A stretch of 64,000 nt of DNA from Stentor roeselii. Lineage: Eukaryota; Ciliophora; Heterotrichea; Heterotrichida; Stentoridae. Under the pieces are notes generated by a model. The model saw nothing but the letters and a program-made list of their open reading frames with translations. It had not been told where the DNA came from and made no database searches. A program made the position numbers and the translations under genes. The stretch is from the NCBI GenBank assembly GCA_006503475.1, contig RSEH01000158.1:48794-112793 (forward strand), in the 5' to 3' direction. Of the stretch, positions 1-10,500 are shown piece by piece. Numbering within the stretch: position 1 is the first letter of the stretch; each line of letters begins with the position of its first letter.

Positions 1-1791
1 TACAAGTTATTCAAAGTATTCCGAATGAATCGTTTGATTGGAATATTCAAAAAGTACTCATGTGTTAAAAAGTTCTTGCACATCATTCGAGACCATTCAG
101 GTATTCTCAATCTTTTTAAATTCAGCATCACGGTGACGATTTTAGTGCATATAATGGGATGTCTCTGGTATTTCACAGCAAAGTACAATGATTTCAACCC
201 TGACACATGGGTGACTCGCCATGGTTACATCAATTCAGACACTACAACTCTTTACATCACTTCCATTTACTTTGTCTTCACAACTCTTACAACAGTCGGT
301 TATGGAGACATTGTAGCTTTCACAACAGAAGAGAGAATATTTGCTTTAATCATCATGTCATTCGGTTCAGCTTTTTACTCTTACACCATCTCCAACTTAT
401 CAACTATCATGGCAAGTATCGACTCGAGGACTCTCAACATGAAAGCAAGAATCTCTGCTTTGAATGAGTTTTCTAAAGCGACAAAACTTCCAGAAGACTT
501 AAAACAACGGATAAAGTCTCATATTTTACTGAATTATGAAGAAAATATATTCAGTTGGTTCGATTTAGATGCTTTAATGAATGAACTTCCAAGTAACCTT
601 CGAAATGACGTCTCTCTTCAAATGTATCACTCGACAGTCTCTAAAATATTTTTCTTTCAAGATAAAGACCCAGGGTTCATTTCTTACATGGTCCCTAAGC
701 TCAGGTCAATTTCACTCCAACCAGGAGACACTTTATATAAAGAACATGACTACCCCGACGAGGTCTACTTCATGACACGTGGAAAGGTCAACCTCCTTAT
801 TTCTGACATTGCCTTCAAAACTTATGTCGAAGGGTCTTATTTCGGAGAAGTCGAAATCCTTGAAAATAAAACCAGGTCCTGCACAGTCAAAGCTCATAAA
901 GATGGAGCTGATTTTTTAGTTCTTTCAAAACAAAATTTTTTAAAGACTTTAGAAGAGTTCCCGAAAATCGCTGAAGAGTTGAAAGAAACTGCGAAAATTA
1001 GAGCGATTAAAAATCAGGAGGCGAAAGAAGCTGTGTTGAAACTGGGGAATAATAAGTCGAATGGTGAAAGACGTTCGAAGGTTCAGACTAATCATACGAG
1101 TATTACTACTGATCTTGTTGATGACCCTTCGAGTTGTAGGATTGAAAGGATGAAGAGTAAGTCTGTTAGTATGATTAGGGAAAAAAATAGGAAAATGTGG
1201 CAGCAGATGAAACAGAAACATGAAGAACAAGCTAAACCTCCTGCTCAGGTTCCTGTTAAGAATAAAACTTGGGATCTGATGTTTTCTAGTCTTTTTAAGA
1301 GGAAAACTAGTGTTTCTACCTCGGCTAGACCTACTGATGTTCAGAAACAGGAAATTGAAGTGCCTGATGATAAATTGGGATTGTTGAAAAAAGCGGTTAC
1401 TATGCATCCCGCTCAGCCTTCATATTCAAAAACCGGCCGAGGTTGGAACATTGTAAGAAAAAACATAAATCGCATAAGGCTTCTCCCCAACGATGATGAA
1501 AACAAAGAAGAAGGTCAAAAGGAAAAACTTGACTGGTTACTTGACGATGCGAATGTTGACTCACCTCTTGGATCTGACAGAGAATCAAAGACGAAAAATA
1601 ACCCAAAGTTACTTTTGCTGAAAACATTGAATACTCATCTTGCGCAGCATAACTTGAGAATGCAGTATAAAATAAATGTTGCAAAGAAAGCATTTGGACT
1701 ACTGAAGGCGAGACAGGGATATATCAAGACACAGATTGAAAATATGTATCAAAGTGTTGTATTCGAAAAAAAGGGGGATGGCATGGATTAA
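1..1791 (+). CDS. Cyclic-nucleotide-gated / EAG-type cation channel, 5' partial
   Basis: The reading frame is open from the first base, so the N-terminal part (S1-S4) lies outside the window; the first ATG at 25 is probably internal. Visible are a membrane segment (S5) around residues 30-52, a pore loop with TTLTTVGYGDI (the K+ selectivity signature TVGYGD), and an S6 helix. A C-linker follows, then a cyclic-nucleotide-binding domain at about residues 225-320 with the phosphate-binding-cassette-like stretch GSYFGEVEILENKTRSCTV. The long basic tail has no recognised domain. Such channels conduct K+ or mixed cations in the plasma or ciliary membrane and are gated by voltage and/or cNMP. The GYGD filter suggests K+ preference. 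The cassette lacks an obvious canonical Arg-Thr pair in the usual place (it reads RSCTV), so ligand binding is uncertain. The family is clear; the subtype is not. Confidence 0.9.
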   Translation, partial: YKLFKVFRMNRLIGIFKKYSCVKKFLHIIRDHSGILNLFKFSITVTILVHIMGCLWYFTAKYNDFNPDTWVTRHGYINSDTTTLYITSIYFVFTTLTTVGYGDIVAFTTEERIFALIIMSFGSAFYSYTISNLSTIMASIDSRTLNMKARISALNEFSKATKLPEDLKQRIKSHILLNYEENIFSWFDLDALMNELPSNLRNDVSLQMYHSTVSKIFFFQDKDPGFISYMVPKLRSISLQPGDTLYKEHDYPDEVYFMTRGKVNLLISDIAFKTYVEGSYFGEVEILENKTRSCTVKAHKDGADFLVLSKQNFLKTLEEFPKIAEELKETAKIRAIKNQEAKEAVLKLGNNKSNGERRSKVQTNHTSITTDLVDDPSSCRIERMKSKSVSMIREKNRKMWQQMKQKHEEQAKPPAQVPVKNKTWDLMFSSLFKRKTSVSTSARPTDVQKQEIEVPDDKLGLLKKAVTMHPAQPSYSKTGRGWNIVRKNINRIRLLPNDDENKEEGQKEKLDWLLDDANVDSPLGSDRESKTKNNPKLLLLKTLNTHLAQHNLRMQYKINVAKKAFGLLKARQGYIKTQIENMYQSVVFEKKGDGMD

Positions 1792-2092
1792 GGTTGACTT
1801 GTAGTTCAATTGAAATTTTATGATTTTATTCAGAATAGATAATAATAATGAATTTCATGTCTTTTAGTTAAGTTAACTTAGTGATGCTTGTATACCCACT
1901 TAATCTTTGAGAATTAATTAAGTCATGATGAAATTTGTTCAGTTTAATCACTTTCAATATACTCTATCTATTGTAAACAACTCCATGAAAAATCTAAATG
2001 CAAATCTCATCAATCAATCCCTTTAATCTCAAACTTTCCTCAATTCCACTCTCTTCCATCCTCATCCCTTCTTTTATTTAAAGGTTATAAAA
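1792..2092. other. Intergenic, AT-rich, no gene seen
   Basis: This 301-bp gap separates the channel stop from the RAMP4 start. It shows no long reading frame and no recognisable RNA. The last 100 bases are rich in C, T and A and poor in G, as is typical upstream of plus-strand genes in this window. Confidence 0.6.
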
Positions 2093-2326
2093 ATGGTAAT
2101 TTCTAATCAGGCCTCGAAGAAACAGATGAAGCTCTTAACTGAAGCCCACATGTCAAACATGGGTCGAAAAGGAAATGTGCCTTCATCCCGAGAAGTATTC
2201 TCCAAATAGAAAGTAAAAGACGAGGGTTCCAAGTTTGGGCCTATTTTGCTAGCTTTCTTTTTGTTCGTCGTTTTAGGTTCGGCAATCTTTCAGATCCTCC
2301 AGGTCCTGCAGAAGCCGAGTTATTAA
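2093..2326 (+). CDS. SERP1: RAMP4 / SERP1-like stress-associated ER membrane protein, two 15-nt introns
   Basis: This gene is too fragmented to appear as an ORF. Removing 2096-2110 (GTAATTTCTAATCAG) and 2195-2209 (GTATTCTCCAAATAG) gives a 67-residue protein, the usual RAMP4 length. The first coding exon is only the ATG. The protein has a basic N-terminal half with RKGNVP (RAMP4 proteins have a similar RGNV), then GPILLAFFLFVVLGSAIFQI, which closely matches the tail-anchored membrane segment of animal SERP1 (FVVCGSAIFQII). RAMP4 associates with the Sec61 translocon and stabilises nascent membrane proteins in ER stress. The stop lies 17 bp from the stop of the convergent coiled-coil gene. Both introns have A at position 10. 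High confidence from the match and the exact restoration of frame. Confidence 0.92.
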
Positions 2327-2343
2327 CTTATTAACTTAGCTAG

Positions 2344-3330
2344 TTATTGATTACGACACACCACGTTTGCGAATTGTTCCGCGTGAATGTCGGAGATTAG
2401 GCCTAAAACAACGTTTAAGTCGCTTTTTATGCTTTGGATGTCCATTGAAATCTGCTTCAAAGGCTCTGATTTTGGATCTGGACCTAGGCCTAGAAGAGAT
2501 TTTAATGTGATTTCTTTACCTTGCACGAAATCTTGCATTAGACTTGTTAACTTTCCCATTTCTCGACGGATTTTGTGAATGTCTTGGGAGAAGTAGGTTA
2601 AGGACCCAGTCTGGGTCTCTCTCGTAAGTATCAAATTTTCTTCTTTCAGCTGTTTATTAACTTCAGCCTGATACTCAAGAGAAATTTCAAGTTCCTGAAT
2701 CTGATTCATAAGAATCTCACATTCTTCTTTCTTCAAAAACTGAGAACTTTCCTTAACCTTCTGCAAATGTTGATTTTGTGCCTCTTTCAACAAAGATTCA
2801 AGTGACTTGATTTTAAGTTTACTTTCCATCAAATCCTCTTCAAGTTCTGATATTTTTCTATCTTTTTCAACAATCAAGTCAAAAGAATGTTCTTCAGCGC
2901 AAGGTTGATTTAATCCCATGAAGTACTTCAATTGATTTTCCAGTTTTCTGACCTCATCATTTCTTTTAATCAGTTCTTTTTCCCAATAGTCTCCTTTTCT
3001 TGTACTATTAAGTCTCTTGTTTTCTTCTTCAAGTAGTTGAATCCGTTTTTCTTGAATTAGGATTTTTTGTTTGAGGTAATAAAGTTGGTCTTTTGTTGGA
3101 CTGTCTTTTAAATCTGAGAAACTATTTGATAGGTCTTCGAAATTAGGCTTTGGAAGCATCGGGGAACCTGTGGGAGTCGTTGATGGAGACTTGTGGTGAC
3201 GCATCTTGGGGGGTAGGCCTATTGAGGATAAAGAACCTTTTGAACTTGCTCGGGTCACTTTTGAGAACCCGTCGTGGAGGTTGTATGGACTTACTTCTCT
3301 ATTATTTAGCTCGAATGAGTATTTTTTCAT
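2344..3330 (-). CDS. Coiled-coil protein, function unknown
   Basis: The 328-residue protein has a low-complexity Ser/Pro-rich N-terminus (about residues 20-75, with SPSTTPTGSP) followed by an almost continuous charged heptad coiled coil from about 75 to 240. A compact C-terminal stretch near 250-290 reads IHKIRREMGKLTSLMQDFV then GKEITLKSLLGL. That type of motif (aliphatic/basic, then GKE..LK.LLG) resembles coiled-coil structural proteins of ciliates, but I cannot name a family. A cytoskeletal or basal-body role is only a guess. The upstream flank (3331-3480) is nearly free of C on the plus strand, matching the G-poor promoter-side composition seen for other genes. Confidence 0.8.
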   Translation of the reverse strand: MKKYSFELNNREVSPYNLHDGFSKVTRASSKGSLSSIGLPPKMRHHKSPSTTPTGSPMLPKPNFEDLSNSFSDLKDSPTKDQLYYLKQKILIQEKRIQLLEEENKRLNSTRKGDYWEKELIKRNDEVRKLENQLKYFMGLNQPCAEEHSFDLIVEKDRKISELEEDLMESKLKIKSLESLLKEAQNQHLQKVKESSQFLKKEECEILMNQIQELEISLEYQAEVNKQLKEENLILTRETQTGSLTYFSQDIHKIRREMGKLTSLMQDFVQGKEITLKSLLGLGPDPKSEPLKQISMDIQSIKSDLNVVLGLISDIHAEQFANVVCRNQ

Positions 3331-3765
3331 TTGTATTTATTCGAGATGACTTGGGACTAGTGGAAAGATGCGGATTTTAATGGGTTCAGGTGGAAGAATG
3401 TTTTAGATGAGTTATGGAGTTTTTTTGGGATTTTTTGGGGTTAGTGGTGGTGGGGGTTGAAGTTGAGGTTGGGCATCTGAAATGGCTTCAATAACTTGTC
3501 TCAATTTACAGTATTATGTATGGTAGCATGTTTTTAAGTGACTTATAAATTAATACAAACAATTTTCGACTGACTTCAAGTGAGTTCCAACAATTTTATT
3601 TACTTATTCTAATAATCGATATTAGCACTGCAAGAAAGAGAGTTCCAAATCATTAACCAGTATAAAAAATTCATTAGTATCTTAAATTAAAAATTGAATA
3701 TAAAGACTCAAATCGAACTATTAAAAAATCTAATAAATCTGGCAAATATGTAAGTTTTCAATAAA
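3331..3765. other. Divergent intergenic region
   Basis: The 435-bp gap lies between the divergent coiled-coil and UGT genes and presumably holds both promoters. The half next to the minus-strand gene is G/T-rich and C-poor on the plus strand (for example GGTTAGTGGTGGTGGGGG near 3440-3457). The half next to UGT is A/T-rich. No RNA gene was recognised. Confidence 0.5.
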
Positions 3766-5286
3766 ATGTGGTTTATCTTAATGCTTGCTATTGCAGTAGC
3801 TGGCAGTAAGAACATCTTACTTTCAGCTGCTTATCTTCAAATAGGCCACAGCAGTCCATTTAAACAACTAGCTAAGCGTTTAAGCCAGGAGGCTGATTTT
3901 CACTGCATTGTTGTAGCTGAGCCTGAGTTCAAAGAGTTCTGGGAAGACGTAAACTGCACGATTCTCTTTCTACATAAAAATGAAGAAATAGAGGAATTTA
4001 AATTGTTACAAGAATCGACAACAAATAATTTGGAGAAAGGACTAAGTGAAGTCATTCATGCCCAAGACATCCTTGTCTACCCCTACCCACTATGGGAAAA
4101 AGTGAACATGCTTAAACAATTACAGGACATTGGCATAGACATGGCCATATGCGATGTTTTTTCTATTCAATGCCTAACTACTGTACATAACTTGAAGATC
4201 CCTAAAGTAGTCTACATGTCTTCTACCTGTTTTGTTGGAACAATCACCACAATCCATAAAAGAGATACCAGCAGAATCCCTTTTGAAACCTTTGCATGGA
4301 AAAATCCTGGATTTTTTGATAGGCTTTTAAATACCTTGAAGTATAAATTGTTTGATGTTTTTATCAATTGGGTTACTAATGGAATTCTAAGTCAATATGC
4401 ACCTGATGCCTTGAAAGGTGATTGGAGGTCAAATACACTACATAAAAGAAAAGCTCTTTACTTTGAACCTTGCATTCCTTTTTTTAATTTCGGTGAGCAG
4501 CTTCCTCCAAATTACATTCATACAGGACCTTTAATCAATCGAAAATCGAACCCACTTCCTGATTCTATTCTAGAGTTTATAAAATCATACAACCAGATAA
4601 TTTACGTTTCTTTTGGCAGTATTACAATCACTTATGATATTTCTCAAATCATTATTCTAGCCCATAGACTGCCAATGGTCGGATTTGTCATTTCTTATGC
4701 GAAAGACTATTCAAAAATTGTCGAAATTCCAAAGAACTGCCTGATTTTACCCTGGGTTCCTCAGTTTGATTTACTCGCAAGTGGCAGAGTAAATCTTTTT
4801 ATCACTCATTCAGGATGGAACTCATTTTGTGAATCTTTATTCAATGCAATTCCAATGATTAACTGTGGATGGGCAATTGATCGATTTGACAGCTCTTTCC
4901 TTGCAGAATTCAGGAAAGTAGGGAAAACTATTCAAAGCAAAGCAGAGTTTACTGCTGATAACCTTTTGAAAGTTAGTCAAGAAATTATTAATGACCCTAG
5001 TTATAAAGAAAATGCTTTGAAGTACTCGAAAATGCTCAAAAAGTCGGACCCGGAAGGAAAAATCGTTGATGCTGTTAAAATGTACTTTGAGATGGGAATT
5101 GAGAATTTAGTTTTGGAGGATTTTTATAATTTGTGCTGGTTTCAGAAGATTTATCTTGATATTTATGTTTTTTGGTTAGGTTGCACTGTTTTTCTTATTT
5201 GGTTTGCTTTGATTGTTTTTAAACTCATTTGGAAAAATTTAATACTATGCTTTGGAGTTCATGCTATTGAAGAAAAAGAAAACTAA
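3766..5286 (+). CDS. UDP-glycosyltransferase (GT1 family), ER membrane type
   Basis: The 506-residue protein has the layout of animal-type UGTs: a signal peptide (residues 1-13), an N-terminal acceptor domain with the catalytic-His motif GHSSP near residue 28, a C-terminal donor domain, and a hydrophobic segment near 465-490 followed by a short basic/charged tail. The donor signature is clear (LPWVPQFDLLASG, then FITHSGWNSFCES). The family transfers a sugar from a UDP-sugar to small lipophilic acceptors or lipids, usually in the ER lumen. Odd point: the position of the usual DQ..N sugar-contact motif reads AIDRFDSS, so Gln and Asn appear replaced by Arg and Ser. Donor choice may therefore differ from textbook UGTs. 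Confidence 0.88.
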   Translation: MWFILMLAIAVAGSKNILLSAAYLQIGHSSPFKQLAKRLSQEADFHCIVVAEPEFKEFWEDVNCTILFLHKNEEIEEFKLLQESTTNNLEKGLSEVIHAQDILVYPYPLWEKVNMLKQLQDIGIDMAICDVFSIQCLTTVHNLKIPKVVYMSSTCFVGTITTIHKRDTSRIPFETFAWKNPGFFDRLLNTLKYKLFDVFINWVTNGILSQYAPDALKGDWRSNTLHKRKALYFEPCIPFFNFGEQLPPNYIHTGPLINRKSNPLPDSILEFIKSYNQIIYVSFGSITITYDISQIIILAHRLPMVGFVISYAKDYSKIVEIPKNCLILPWVPQFDLLASGRVNLFITHSGWNSFCESLFNAIPMINCGWAIDRFDSSFLAEFRKVGKTIQSKAEFTADNLLKVSQEIINDPSYKENALKYSKMLKKSDPEGKIVDAVKMYFEMGIENLVLEDFYNLCWFQKIYLDIYVFWLGCTVFLIWFALIVFKLIWKNLILCFGVHAIEEKEN

Positions 5287-5827
5287 GATTTTAGGATAGT
5301 TCATAAGAATGGCTTTTTGTTTAGAGTTGGGTTGAATATTATGATTTATACTGGTATCAGAAGAATGGCCTCGATATATATGCGTTTTGGTTTGCAAATC
5401 ATATTTTGATCATTTGTCTCTTTAAGTTTATTGGTAGAATAATATGAAAAAATCCTAAAATTGCTCTAAAGGGCTAAGCTTCAAAGAAAAAAGATTAAGA
5501 TTACTTATGATTAAAAATTATTTGTAAATGAATGAAGATAATCATCTAATCTATATAATGATATTAATAAATTTACACTAACAAAATTATTAACATGTTC
5601 TATTGAAAACAATCCATCACCTAATTCTTTATGACATTATATTTCTTAAAATATTATGAAAAAGTTCAAAGATAATGACTAATCTATCAGTTATACATCT
5701 ACATCAATTATTATCAACGAATATTATAATCTTTTAAAAAAACATATAAATTCTATCATTTATACTAAAAGAGTAAATAATTCTCATAACGATAAAATAA
5801 TCCTCCAAATTCTATTCTTAAACTATT
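5287..5827. other. AT-rich intergenic, no gene seen
   Basis: The 541-bp stretch between the UGT stop and the stop of the convergent reductase gene is strongly AT-rich, with many in-frame stops in all frames. I found no RNA gene, repeat array or conserved site. It is probably only the two 3' flanks. Confidence 0.5.
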
Positions 5828-6763
5828 CTAAACTAAAAACGGAATATAAGCTGTCCTCCCCTTAGGATAAAGACTTCTTCCCTCTTTGCCATCAAATTCT
5901 TTCAAGTACTTTCGATGTCTGTCCTTGGACCACTTACTGAGTATAAAAAGTGTGGCAATCAAGAAGACATATCCGGGAACTGACTTGATAAGTCCCGCAA
6001 AGGTAGCCCAAGCAGTAGTTTCCCAAAAGTAATTAGCACAACTAACGAATCCAAATCCCCATCCTTTCGGAATGCCTCTTACTTTAGTTCCAGGAGGTCG
6101 AAGATTCCTCAAAGTGAGATGACATAAAAAGTTCATGACTTGAGCCAGACAAAATCCTCCAACCAAGCAGTTACGAACAATAGGGTTCCAATCCGGTTCA
6201 GTATACCCAGGATGCATAAGAAAATACCCAATAAACAGTCCATTAAGCAGCCAATAATAAGTGCAATTCACAATCAAATTCTTCGCAGGCATAGTCTGAC
6301 TTGAAAAGCGATGCAAGAACATAGACTCCAGTTCTCTTTTCAAGAAATGTCCGATCATCATCAAGAACCCAGTACTAAATATTCATTACTTTTGCGTTAA
6401 GGTCTTCGGAGTACTAAATCCATAGATTTTTTCAGGAAAGTAGTAAAGTAAAGGCACAATCACTAAAGGTCCAGCGTATTCAATCATGTAAACAAGTCGC
6501 CAAGACAGCTGCAGGCCCAAGTCTTTAAAGCAAAGAACTCTCTCCTCCTTCAAAAGCGCTGACAAGGCGAGCGACTCGTCATTCAAGGCAGGCCCTGACG
6601 CGTTTTTCAGGCAAAATCGCTGACGGTCTGGAGAGAACTGCTTGTCTTTCTAAAGAATACGTTTTTCATGAAATTTCTGCTTTAGGTCTGAAAGTTTCGC
6701 TTTTTCTGATAGTTGGAAAGAGCCCAGGTCTTTTCCTGAACGAGAGAATACGCGAATTTCCAT
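5828..6763 (-). CDS. TECR: Very-long-chain (trans-2,3-)enoyl-CoA reductase, three exons
   Basis: Two ORF fragments join after removal of 15-nt introns at 6646-6660 (GTATTCTTTAGAAAG) and 6375-6389 (GTAATGAATATTTAG), giving 301 residues; animal TECR is of similar length. The N-terminal ubiquitin-like part is followed by FKDLGLQLSWRLVYMIEYAG, matching the DLG.Q..W...F..EYAGP block of TECR. Exon 3 begins around LESMFLHRFSSQTMP and carries a steroid-5-alpha-reductase C-terminal domain with RNLRPPGT, IPKGWGFGFVSCANY and the terminal YPKGRTAYIPFLV. The enzyme performs the last reduction of the fatty-acid elongation cycle in the ER membrane, using NADPH. The start is chosen at 6763 because the first exon aligns with the TECR N-terminus. 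Several membrane helices are visible. Confidence 0.92.
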
Positions 6764-6858
6764 ATTTATGGGAATTTTTAATCGTCATTAAAGAAAGGTT
6801 TATTGGGAGTTTTGAGAAGATTATTGGAATTGGGTAGGTGAAGGGATTTTTTTATCTT

Positions 6859-7536
6859 TTAGATTTTTTTTTTTGTGATGGAGACTTCTGGTTGTTTTTT
6901 AGTGTTTTCGGAGTTGGAAAGAACTCTGAGTTCTTTGCTGTTGTTTCTTGAATTGCTTTCACTTCTTTTTAGCCTTGTCCTGGAATTTTTCAAGGAAGAA
7001 GGTGTTTTGTTTTCTCGACTTCCTCTTCTACTGGAAACTTTTTTCTTATTTTCCACCCTGAAGCTACTTTCCCTTGATTTCGGAGTCTTATTAAAAAAAA
7101 GTCCTTCTTTCCTTTTCTCATACAATTTTTCCAAGTAATTCCTATTAAAAGCCATCGAATTCTCTTTCACAAAAGACAACCCAGTTCCAATCCCCTTAAA
7201 AACAACTCCAGTTTTTAAAATACTTTTCGGGATTTCAATATCAAGAACAGTCAAAACATAAGCAAAAGCATCTGAAATATGAACAAGTGAGTTAAAACTA
7301 AGAAGTCCCCACATAAACTGCAAGTCTTTCAAATCTTCCTCACATTTTTCCTTCTTCAAAAAATTAACTTTCCTCAAAAAGCAATTCAATTCACTAAGAC
7401 TAAGAAGTTCACATCGATAATCTTCAGTGAAATTTTGAAGTCCTCGTACAAGTGACTGTTTAATAATTGAATAAGTAGGAGAAGAGTTTCTAGAAATCTT
7501 ACAATCAGCGAATCCCTTTCGTGGCTTCAGCGCCAT
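6859..7536 (-). CDS. Hypothetical protein, basic C-terminal tail
   Basis: This 225-residue protein is not recognised. Residues 20-130 look globular and helical (SPTYSIIKQSLVRGLQNFTE, then LSELNCFLRKVNFLKKEK). From about 150 it turns into a disordered basic Ser/Arg/Lys tail ending in KKKI, which could serve nuclear import or nucleic-acid or microtubule binding. The start codon lies 28 bp beyond the stop of the glucan water dikinase gene on the same strand, so the two are head-to-tail with almost no room for separate UTRs. No evidence links their functions. Confidence 0.7.
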   Translation of the reverse strand: MALKPRKGFADCKISRNSSPTYSIIKQSLVRGLQNFTEDYRCELLSLSELNCFLRKVNFLKKEKCEEDLKDLQFMWGLLSFNSLVHISDAFAYVLTVLDIEIPKSILKTGVVFKGIGTGLSFVKENSMAFNRNYLEKLYEKRKEGLFFNKTPKSRESSFRVENKKKVSSRRGSRENKTPSSLKNSRTRLKRSESNSRNNSKELRVLSNSENTKKQPEVSITKKKI

Positions 7537-7564
7537 GACCGTTATTCTTATTACACCTTAACTA

Positions 7565-10500
7565 TTAGACCTGTGGCCTGCTTTGAACGATGAAGACTTT
7601 TCCATTGGAAACGACTCCCTCGACGTCCTGCGCCTCGCCTTCGAAGACTTGTTCGATGGCGACTCCGACGAGCGCGAGTTGTCTGATGATGTTTTCACGA
7701 TATTGCTTGTCGATCATGATTTTATCGGTTTTGTAATTCAAAGTTTCACTTTTTGCCTCTTCCATCACGAAACTGTCGAATAAACCTGCACCGGCAAAAC
7801 CTGGAAGATCTTCACTGTTTGAGTCTGAACGGAAGATGAAACCTGAACCTCGAAGGGCTATTGACTTGCTGCAGAAGGATGTCACTTCGTATTCTAAGGT
7901 GTTCTTGTGGACTATAAATGAAAGGGCTCGGCCTTCGTAAGCCCCCACAAGAGTCTCCCCTAAACCCAGCACAAGTTCAGCATAAAGTTCTTCGACATTG
8001 CTATTAAACGGGTTCTTCGTATGCAATACAAAAGCATACTCACCAGAAATCACCTCTTGGCACAAGACCGACATGACCACCAAGTTTAAATCAATTCGGG
8101 CTTTCAAAGTACTCAAAAACACTCGTTCATTAAACTTACTTGCCCAGACCTTTCGAATCGCATTCCAAGCCAAAGGCCATTTCGCAGCAGAACAGCCAAT
8201 AATTGCAAGATTCGTCTTCAACAACGACTCATCATCTTCAGGCAGGACGACAGTCATCACAACTTGTCTAAGACTTGCTAGAACTTTAGAAATTTCTTTT
8301 GAAGAGGCGGTTTCCAGCGATGATGACAACTTTTCGAAATTTTGTCTTGTCTCTGAATTGACTGGTAATGATAAAACGTGCTCAAAGGTCCCGTAGGGTA
8401 AAGCCACTGATGATGGGACCCCGTATGTATCGGGAAGGGCTGTCTTTAAACGGTAGCAGTTGTTCGCTTTCGCACCTGTTCGCCCCAGTGAGAAGTCCTC
8501 GGCTTGGATTATTATTGATGATAGGGGCTCTGGACACTTGATTTCACGTGATTCGAACACTTTTGACTCTTCTTCGATCTTTTGGGTTCGGGCGAATGAT
8601 AGACCTGATGAAGAGGGTTCTATTTTTATTAGGTGGTTCTCGTGGCTCAGGATTGAATCGAGAAGGCTTTGGTCGAACAGGATTGCTAGAAGGACTTTAT
8701 TGTTTCGGGCTCGGACACTCACGTGGGCTAATGCGTCGAGCTCGGTTAAGGAAATTACGCAGACTACACCTTCTGGTATTTCTTCTTCACCTGTTACACG
8801 GTCACATATCAATACCGTCGGTTCAGGATACACATCATAAGCGACCTTACTAAGACTATCAACTCTCAACAATTTTCCACTAGCTGATGGTTTCGGTGAA
8901 ATAATCTGCCAATTCTGAAAGTTGCAAAAAGTCCTTAAAATCCGATCAACCTTTTTAATCACCATGCTGACAGCGAATAACAAAGACCCTCTGATGCTTT
9001 CTTCAGCAAAAATATCAACAAAATGTTTTTCAACTCCAAAGCTAGTGCCAAGTAAAACAGCCTTTTCCGCTACAAGTTCTGAATAATCATCAACAAAGTT
9101 TCCTAGAACCCTTCCAAGTCGATCACAGGAAGCTTTGACGATAAGAGCGCTTTCTTTATTTCTCTCGAGTTCCTGAGAAAATCTTTCGAAAAAGAAGAAA
9201 AAATCGTTTGATGATGCTTCGAGTTCTGGATAATTTGCAGTTATTTGGACACTTTGAATTAGAATTCTGAGTTCTCTGACCAGATGAGGAAGTTTTATGT
9301 CAACATGAAGGATTTCTTCACATAATTGTCGGGTATAAAACTCTAGGTTTATGTCGAGATACAGACACTCTCTAAACTGTCCAAGATTATCCCTATTTTG
9401 CACTGAGTTCAATTGTTTTCTAACAGACAAAGCCTTATCCATCTGTCCAATTTTATCCCAATGTTGCAAAGACCCAATCAAATCATTTAAAGCTCCTTGC
9501 ATCTCTCCGGGTAGGAACCCTTTACAAGAATTAGCACTTTGACTCAAATCAACAGATCCATGCACAGCTTTAAGTAAATCCAAATAAGAATAAAGGTCAT
9601 TTACCAGATGTGGAGCATAAAACGGATCCATAGTGATCGGTCTTTCAAAAGACCTAAGCCTTTCCCGAGTGATTCCATGTTGGCCAAGCACTTCATAGAA
9701 CCTCTGCAAGTTATTCGTCTTATTAAACTCAATAGTCGCTTCACAAATTCCAATATCATCAGGAGTCGTATTATTATGCAGCTTTTGATGCCACTGTTCA
9801 TAATAGTTCTGATATTCCTTAATTCCATTTCTATGCATTATCTCTAAAATCTGGTCTCTTATTCTTTGCCCGTTGTTCCCGCCTTTGCCCATGCTGGACA
9901 AGATGCCTCTTAATAGAGTTGTTGCGTTGACAAGTCCTGCACGGCTTGAGTTCTTTAAGAGGTTTGTGATTGTGAAGCTTAAGGTCTGGTTGCTGGCTGC
10001 TAATTCGCTGGGTCGTGTGTTGAAGTTCTTTTGCCAGGTTAACTTGCGCAAAGCGGAGTATCTCATCCAGATGTAAATATAAGCCAGGCCTTGAATGTCG
10101 CTTCCTACGCGGTTCAACCATTCATTGCATAACTTGAAACGATGCATTAAGGTCCATGAGTTATACTCAGTCTCAACACGAATAATCTCCTCAGCCAAAG
10201 ACTGTACTTGAGCCGAACCTGCAAAAGCCGGACTTTCAGGCTGTCGGAGTAAAACCGAGTAATTCTGGTTATTGTTATTAAACCAGGTATTATCACGTTT
10301 AATCACAAAGTTCACTTGTATTGCACTTTCTTTAGAAAGGTGAATTTCGACAGTGCTGAAGGTAGGAAGGATTTCCACGAATTTCGTCTGACAGGCTTTT
10401 TCATCGAATTTAGAAGTGTTGGCTGGAAGCTTTATTCCAGGCACATCAGAAGGACACTTCCAGTCTTTGGCTCTAGACACCCCCACACCCCAATGAAGCA

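Noticed and set aside
949-1693. Minus-strand ORFs of 152 and 97 residues under the channel gene
   Set aside because: They lie antisense to clear channel coding sequence, have no domain and show shadow-type low complexity.
8460-8853. Plus-strand ORFs opposite the GWD gene
   Set aside because: Antisense shadows of the conserved phosphohistidine-domain coding sequence; Arg/Leu-rich and without motifs.
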